Of a stretch of DNA of 64,000 bases, positions 51,859 to 60,800 are shown piece by piece. Made by a program: the position numbers and the translations under genes. Every line of letters begins with the position of its first letter. Position 1 is the first letter of the stretch. The DNA is from Tubiluchus corallicola. Lineage: Eukaryota; Priapulida; Priapulimorpha; Priapulimorphida; Tubiluchidae. The DNA lies in assembly GCA_030141605.1 (NCBI GenBank), contig JAQGDQ010000218.1:248001-312000 (forward strand), read 5' to 3'. The notes beneath the pieces are model-generated. The model saw only the letters and a list, made by a program, of their open reading frames with translations. It made no database searches and was not told the DNA's origin.

Positions 51859-54800
51859 CTTTATTATTACGACTACGGCAAAATCACGTTGAAAACACCG
51901 GTTCTCGTCTGATTACCGAAGATAAGCAACATATAGCCCGGTTAGTACTCGGATGGGTGACCACCTAGGAATACCAGGTGCTGTAGGCTTGCGGGATGCC
52001 CACACTGTATCTCGACACTAGGCGGAGGAGCTGCACAAGCAGCCAACGGCTAGAGGGCGGAGGAGGTCAAGTGACCCAACGGCCATGTGTAGAGGAGTAA
52101 ACCTTCAAAATCAGGAGTGGAGCTCCGAAGGCGGACCAGTGCAGCATGCTCACTGACTCCGGCAGTTCCTGCAGCCAACCTGGTGCCAAACGTATCGTTC
52201 CGCTTTCTTTGGACTACACCAGCGAGGAAGAGAGGGGGTTCCTGTTGTCTGGGCAACTCAGGATCTCCATACACCTTGCCCAGGCATGTGCCCTGGAGAG
52301 GCCATTCCAGTGGTTCAAGGATCGGACTGCTCAGCCACAGTCGACGCTGCAGCTCCAGCAATGTGATCAATAACTGACTCTCTTGGCGCACACTCCATTG
52401 TCTTCCAAGACAGAAGGATGCCAACCAATAATAATCTTTATTTAAAGTCGGCTTTTGGGTCAAAGAGCTATTATCGCCGACTGTAAATAACAACCTACAA
52501 CTACATAACAGAGACTATTATTACCGCTTGGTTCCCAACCTGGTGTACTAGTACCCCTAGTCTGTCGAAAACTGAACAGCGATTCAAAAAGTAACTAGTA
52601 CCCCCTGGAAGTACTACTGAACACCACAAGGCGTGCACGAGAAGCCTCTTAGACAAAATTAAAAAATTAGCGGGTGATTCAGACAACTGAAGCGCCGCCT
52701 GGAAACAACATCAGTAACCGAATTTTGGTGCAGTCCGCAGATACGCGAGGCCTATCTGGTTCCATACGTCCACCCAACTACGACGTTTGTGATTGGCTAC
52801 CTGTGAAGCAGGCTGTTCAAAGATGGTGACAATGAAGACAAAAGCCCGAAACCGTGTTGACATCCGCAGAGATATGAGAGTCAGTCTGTGGAAAACTGAA
52901 CCGCGATTCATAAAGTTAGTTTCTGCTATGCAACAGCAGCCAACTCATTGGGCTTTCATTTACTGAGCTTGATCATTTATGTTCACAAATAAAAACAACC
53001 ACTGGTACATTTTAACTAACTGCACCGTTATGTTAACAACAAGCGTTCATTTATTACACCCTGAGAGCCTGAACACACGAACTGTGAGTCGCAAAAGTCA
53101 GTGTTGCCCCCCCCCCACACACACAAGGCATTTGGTTGAGTTTTTATCTGTCAGTTGTATATAAGACTGCTTAATTACCCTAATTGCACACGTTAACAAT
53201 GAGTCAGCCTAAGTAGTACCACACTGAGTACTATTAATGCGGCGTAGGTATTAGGAAAATAAAATAATCTATAATATCCTTTTTGTATTCTGTTAAACTT
53301 AACTATCTGTTAATTCGTTTCTTGGAAATAGTGGCCTAAAATAGGTTTTTAAAAGTTAATAAACAGTTAAATTTGAATAATTAACCTCTTTGTAAAGAAA
53401 TCATAGTTCTTTTGGAAGTCACCCCTACAGCAAAAATGGTTTAGTCTTCCATTCCTACTAGTTCTTAACCTGGCACGGTGCCAGCAGTTGACCTGGCACG
53501 ATGCCAGCAGTTGACCTGGCACGGTGCCAGCAGTTGACCTGGCACGGTGCCAGCAGTTGATAGTCAGTTAATTGAACTACACAACAGAGTGGCATTCAAA
53601 TTTTAAATTCTCTAACAATGGATATCGCATTACAAATGTCTGCATTTTCATTATCGGAGCCAGGTAGAAACATTAAGCTCGGGCAATTAACAATGCGGGT
53701 AATTTCTCAGGTACCCGGGAACACTAATGCTTACCTAGGACTAGCTGGCATTAATGACAAACTTCTAGACTCAGCAGAAACTGGAGAAGATTGGGATGAT
53801 GAGTGCGGAGTGGATGCTGCAGGTAAACTATGATAATTGGTAGAAACGTGTAATTTTGACTGAGACGAGTCGTCTGCAGTTACTGCAAGACTGGAAGGTT
53901 TCTGAATAACTGTATCTTTATCACCGCCTGAAAAATACAAAGTTAGGAATGAATGAACAATCAAAAAGTGGCCCGGAAAAGGGATGATTATTATAAATAA
54001 AATTAAATCATTTGTTTATAATCCTTGAAAAATTGTTTGGTAAAAGAAATGATTTGAATTAACTTCACTGTGATTTCCAGAAACGATCAAATACGGTCGG
54101 AACCGCAGATCTAGGTGCGTCCTCAGAGAGAGATTGTTAGGCCTGCGTAAAAAGTGAGGAAAACAATGGGCGTCATGTTCTAATACAAATTCTATGCTCT
54201 GCTGTTGGGCAAACAATGGGCGTCATGTTCTAATACAAATTCTATGCTCTGCCATTGGGCAAACAATGGGCACCATGTTCTAATACAATTTCTATGCTCT
54301 GATGTTGGGCAAACAATGGGCGCCATGTTCTAACACAAATTCTATGCTCTGCTGTTTGGCAAACAATGGGCACCATGTTCTAATACAAATTCTATGCTCT
54401 GCTGTTGGGCAAACAATGGGCGTCATGTTCTAACACAAATTCTATGCTCTGCTCTGCTGTTGTGCAAACAATGGGCACCATGTTCTAACACAAATTCTAT
54501 GCTCTGCTGTTGGGCAAACAATGGGCACCATGTTCTAACACAAATTCTATGCTCTGCTGTTGGGCAAACAATGGGCACCATGTTCTAACACAAATTCTAT
54601 GCTCTGCTCTGCTGTTGGGCAAACAATGGGCATCATGTTCTAACACAAATTCTATGCTCTGCAGTTGGGCAAACCATGGCCATGTTGCTGGACCAAATAG
54701 CATTTGATTGTTACGCAAAAGCTGCCCTCGAGCGACACAGTTTTGAAACATTGTTTTATACGCAAGCTAGCAATCTCTCTACACACTTCATCTAAATCTA

Positions 54801-57800
54801 CGGTCAAAACAAAATTTTTTACTATTTTTCCTCAAGATTATTCTATGCAAATGAACTACTGAAGAGATAATGTTTAATATAATCACCATTTTCCTTCAAA
54901 ATCTCTTGTGTCCGTTCAACGCACTGCAAGCAAAGCTTAAAGAACTTGTCGTCAGCTCCACCTAGTAGTAAAAATGTTTAATATAATCACCATTTTCCTT
55001 TAAAATCTCTTGAGTCCGTTCAACACACTGCAAGCAAAGCTTAAAGAACTTGCCGTCAGCTCCACCTAGTAGTAAAAATGTACACTGATATGTTTGTTAG
55101 GTATGAAATAAGGGGTTTTTACTTAAGCCTGTGTGTTTGCCGATTAAAGGTATGTGGTGATACTTTGTTAAATAGTCAAACACACAACACAAATCGCAAA
55201 TCGCATTTAGCCCCGCCCAACTTGAAGATGTAACACACATTCTCACAAACTCCCCCCGATACAAGTGCTTACAACACATTAACAAACTGAAAAGATGGAA
55301 AAAATTGGTACTAGTAAGTTTGCCAAAGGTAAATTTGGTCTAGCAATTTTGGTAAGAGGAATTTTTGGTGCAGCAAAATTTTAGCACAGCACCCGGAAAA
55401 TTGGATACAGAGAAAATCTTCTACTGGAAAAACTTAATACAGTACTGGCAAGCTTTTGTCACGCATTTTTAGTACAAGGAAATCTGGTTCAAGGTAATAG
55501 GAATTTTCACAGTTTCATTGCGCAGTTGCTGTAGGTCAAAGGTTAAGTGTGCCACAGCAACGAGCCTTAACTACAACTGTCACGTGACGTGTAGGTAAAG
55601 CAAAGCTGTCTGTCGCATCAGCTCAGTAGCTTCAGTTGTTTTACATAGACTTTACCTAATTATGCATTAGTCTGTGCATAGAGTGATTTACTAGCAGGAT
55701 TTTGCTCGGGAACAAAAAAATGAACTAGGTAACTGTTAAAACTGTAAGTATTACAATGACTTGGGCTACAAGGGGTTATCAATTGTAGACAAATGTGTTA
55801 TCTAGTACACTTAACCTTTGGTCTTTTCACGATCATCATCATTCGCTGGATCTGCAAGACTTATTACAGAGGATCAGAGAATTCTCTATAACAATGTATA
55901 AACTGCTCCAAATCTCGATGTTGCCTCCAGAAATACAGCACTCGTGTACGGCATCATTGAAACAGTGATAATAATGTTAGTTAGACAGTAAAATTGGTGC
56001 AATGATGATAAAAACAATTTTTCACACCGATACAATAAGGGAATATTCATCACAACGACATGACATTATCACTAGTGTGGTAGTTGGAATTGTACATTGT
56101 AGTCAGGTGCTGCCATCTATGTGCTAATCTTGTTACATTCTACAAGCTGACTTACCTTCAGTCTAATTGCATGGTCCAGTGACTACATACACACTGGTCC
56201 TCTCCCTATCAAAAATTAATGGTTGTTGTGAAGCCTGTGCAACTCTGCATAGTTCAAGTTCTACACCTGTATACTGGCTGTGAAACAGGTTTTACTGACT
56301 GTTTTTGCTTTTCTAGTTTTTGCTCAATGTTCAGTGCAGCAGTTTTCTGTAGTTCAATAAACACTTTTCTGTTGTGTGCAGTGCAAATATTTATTATAGA
56401 TTTTTGGTTCCTATTCACACTTCTCTGTGTCTAAACTCATTCATAACTAAGTGACTGAACAACAACTTCAAAAATGACTTTCACAACTAACATCCTTACA
56501 AGCCAGTGAACTTAACTTAATGTACATTTATCTAAGATTAATACAAACCTTTACTCCTTGCATCTGCCAGAAGATGTTGTATTACATACGTCACGCATTG
56601 TAAATAGGTTACGGAAGCTGCCTAGATAAGAGAATTAGAAAATATTTCAGAAAGTACCACTTTCTTAGTATAATTCTAATCACAAGAAATACAAATACCA
56701 AAACACAATGAACCAATACAAAATACAAATTATAATAATAATAATAAGAAGAATTTTTTTATTTATCTTGCAACACACGCAGAGTTATAATGCAGTAAGG
56801 ATAACAAAGTTTGGTGTCATTTATAATTATAGTGGTTCTTAGTAATTGTATCACGTATTACTCGAAATTTCAAGGTCAGGGCATTTTTACAAGCTTGGTT
56901 TCTTACAATACAAATCATTTAGGTGGGTAGTTAATAATTTTTTTTCAAAATTTTCTTATTACATATCTTGCAGTTTGCCACCTCTTGAATTATTGAAAAC
57001 TTTTTGCTTATTTTAATGTATTAATTTTTTATTTGTGTTGATGTGAAATAAACAATCTATATATATATATATAATAATCTTTATTTGCCATTAAAAACAT
57101 TGATAATCACTGATAAAAACTTTACAGAGATAATCAATCAGTGTTAGTTAATAAAAACTTACACTGCTGAAGGCAAATGCGTCAGTGCAATCTAAACTAC
57201 TGTGCAGTAATGACGAATAAAATCAAACATATTTACAACTATACACAAAAAAATATAAAAAAAACTATGATTTAATTAATATGGCCGTGGGTATATGAAT
57301 TCTGAATTAGTGTGTATGTTGTCGTACTGGTGTGATGGTATTTCATATCTGGTTAATATTGGTGATTTTAATTTTGTTTTAAATGCTGATAGGGACTTGA
57401 TTTGTTTAACCTGTAATGGTAGAGAATTCCAAAGTAGAATTGCTTGTTTGATTACAGAGTTCGTTCCATAGTGGGTATTTGTCCTAATTTGTTTTAGATT
57501 GCTTGTTCTGGAATTAACGATAGGATTTGGAAAAAGGTAAATCTGTTATTCTGGAATGGTTTGCTGATGTTGTTAATGTATTTAAATATAAAAAGCAGAG
57601 TAAAATATTCTTTGTGTGCTTCAATGATTGGGAATTTTAATGTTTTTCTCAGGTTAGTTGTTGAAGCTTTGAATTTTTGTCTACCTGCCTTGTGTTTGTA
57701 TGAGTACCCAGCTATCAATCTCAATGCATAGTTTTGAAGGAGATTTAATTTTAAGTAATTTTCTCTTTTGGTTTTTTGAAGTAGCGTACATCCATATAAG

Positions 57801-60800
57801 AAGTGTGGTAGAACTAAAGTTTTATATATTAGTGTTTTAGTTTCCTTTGTTAGTTGCCCTTTAACTTGTCGGAGATATGATGTGCTAGATGCCATTTTTG
57901 TGTATATGTTATTAAAGTGATCACCCCATGAAAGATTATTGTCTACCTGTATGCCCAGGAATTTAACATTGTTAGTTTGTTTGATTACAGCATTATCTAT
58001 TGTCAAAGTGGTTGATGATGCATCATTAGTATTTAATGAGGGTGACAGTATCATGAATTCTGTTTTGTCATTATTCATTTTTAGCTTGTAATGACTAAAT
58101 GCCATATTTATATTTTTTATATCTTCTTCTAAATAATTTTTTGCAGTTTGGACATTTTCATGGGCTATGTAGATTGTAGTGTCATCAGTGTATTGCGTTA
58201 TTTGTGAGTGTTTTAATACACTGGATATGTTGTTTATATATAGGCAAAATAATAACGGACCTAGTAGTGTTCCTTGCGGTATACCTCTGTTTAACGTGGC
58301 CCAGTCAGAAAAGTTGGTTGTATCTAACTTTACTCGTTGTTGTCTATCTTTGAGATAATTTTGTATCAGTTTTAACGATATCGAATCTAATCCTATTTGT
58401 TTTAAATTATCGTAAAGTAGTTCGTGATTAATGCTATCGAAAGCTTTACTTAAATCCAAAAATGCTGCTAAAATGTATTGCTTGTTGTCTAAACTATGTC
58501 TCCAATTTTCTGTTGTGTGTATTAGGGCGTCAATGGTTGAATGGTGTTTACGGAAGCCAAACTGATGTTTTGATAAAAGTTCATGTTTATTTACATATGA
58601 ATTTATCTGATCATAAATTACCCTTTCCCAAACTTTGCCGAAACAATGGATTACAGAAATTGGGCGATAATTCATGGGATCACATTTTGGATCTTTTTTA
58701 TGGATTGGAGTCACGTTTGCCATTTTACATACCGTTGGAAATTCGCCTCTCATAATTATCTGATTAGCAATGTAAGTCATATGCGGGGCTATTACAGATG
58801 CGCTATCTTTTAGAATTTTGATAGGAATATCTGATGGTCCACTCCCTTTGTTGGAACTTAGGTTATTTAATATGTCGTTAATTTCTCCTACTGTGACGCT
58901 TTTGAATGAGAATACTGTGTTAGACGATTTGTTTTTTAATTTATTAATTATATTATTGTTAATATGAGAAGCCACTCCCTTAAAATTTCCAAGATTCAGG
59001 AATATTGCATTTAGCGCATTGGCAATATCTTTGGGTTTTGTAATAACAGTGTTGTTGATCTTAATTTCGTCAACACGCGTTAGTTTGTTACGGCATTTAT
59101 TTATTACATTGTTAATAATTTTCCATTTTTCTTTGGTATTTGTTGCGTTTTTACATTGTTGTTGTATATGTTTATTTTTCAAGCATTTATTAAGATTATT
59201 AAATTGATTTCTCTTTTTTTATAATTGTTATGATTGTTTTTAGTTTTGTTCTTTTCCCATATATTATACATTCTGTTTTTCGCTATTCTTAGTTTGTCAA
59301 GTTCAGGTGTTGTCCAGGTACTTTCGTTATTGAGTTTGCTTTGTTGTGGGATTTGCTTTACGTTTTTATATGGTGCATGTACATTAAGGCAATATTCGAC
59401 ATTATATGTCAGAATATTAACTTGTGTATCTATTTTATCAGTCATATATATGGAGGTCCAGTTCATTTTTGCTAAGTCGATTAAGTATGAATGTTTGTTG
59501 TATTGGGCGTAGTCTCTCATTAAATGCCAGACTGAATTTTGGTTATTATTATGCTGTGGGGTCATTTTATCTACTAATATTATGAAATGATGATCTGAAT
59601 AATCACACGGGAAAGTATCATATGCTACGAAATTATTGTTACTATTCGAAATGAAATGGTCGATTACTGTGGCTGATGTTTTAGAAATTCGAGTAGGTTT
59701 ATTGTTGTTAAGTATGTGGACATTATATTGTTTTAAAAGCTCTGTGTATGTTTTGTATGCCAGTGTGTTTGTAGCTAAAATATCAAGGTTGAAATCGCCC
59801 ATTATAAGTACTTTTTTATTTTCGAAAACACTGCGTTCTAGTTCTTCACTAAAGTATTTGAAAAATGTTTTGTGTTTGAGATTGGGTGGTCTATATATGG
59901 TTCCTATTACATAGTTCTCAATGCTGCACCAAACAGATTCAATTTTGCCAGTTCTGATGCCTTTCATTTCTTGTGGTCTCAGGTGTGAAGGTATATACAT
60001 CGCAACCCCTCCACCTTTCTTATTTTTACATCTATCTCTTCTTATTAATGTGTGATTAGGTAATTCTATAGTGTTGCTAAGTATTTGTTTATGTAGCCAA
60101 GTTTCTGTTATGCCTACAATCAGATTTTCGGTGGCGTGAATTGTATCTTTCAGCAGCCAGTGTTTTTTGACGAGACTTTGAATATTTATATTTAGAAATT
60201 TGATGTTCTTTTTATAAGTAATCATGAATTTTTTTAGCTTATCACTGGTATTATTATTGTTGGTGTTATTATTATTATTATTTGGCAAAATGGGTCCAGG
60301 GTTAGTTTCGATACCACCAAGTATAAGTAGTAAACGAATTATGGTTAAAATGTAAGCCAGTTCAGAACATGAGTATAGAGTGCTTTCAAATTTAGATGAA
60401 ATCTGTAATTTTTCCAATTTTTTTAGAGCTACGTATTTTAGATTGACATGACGCATTTGTCTTATAGCACTGAGGTACACAACTTTTAAGATGGATACAA
60501 ATCTTTTTAAAATAAATTGCATAGAGTGTCTTATTCTATCGCTATTTACAGGAAAAGCAATGAAAAAGTTGTTTAAATTACCTTTAGTCATTACATTACA
60601 AATTACTGTTACGTAGATCATTTTCAGTTTTAGTATGGAGAGTAATGTACGTAGTATAACTAAGACGTAAGCATAGTTACAATAAAAGAACTTAACTGTT
60701 TGATATTTGGCGTTAAATATACAAAGGCTCCCATGATCACAAATAAATTTGGTAATTTTATGATAAGATACGTTAGAAATATCAACTATGATACAAGAAG

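Noticed and set aside
51871-51990. Functional 5S rRNA gene
   Set aside because: Many differences from conserved 5S, no T-run terminator after it, and a SINE body follows.
53618-53833. Plus-strand ORF of 71 codons
   Set aside because: Antisense to VPS9D1 exon 4 and the end of Rep-A.
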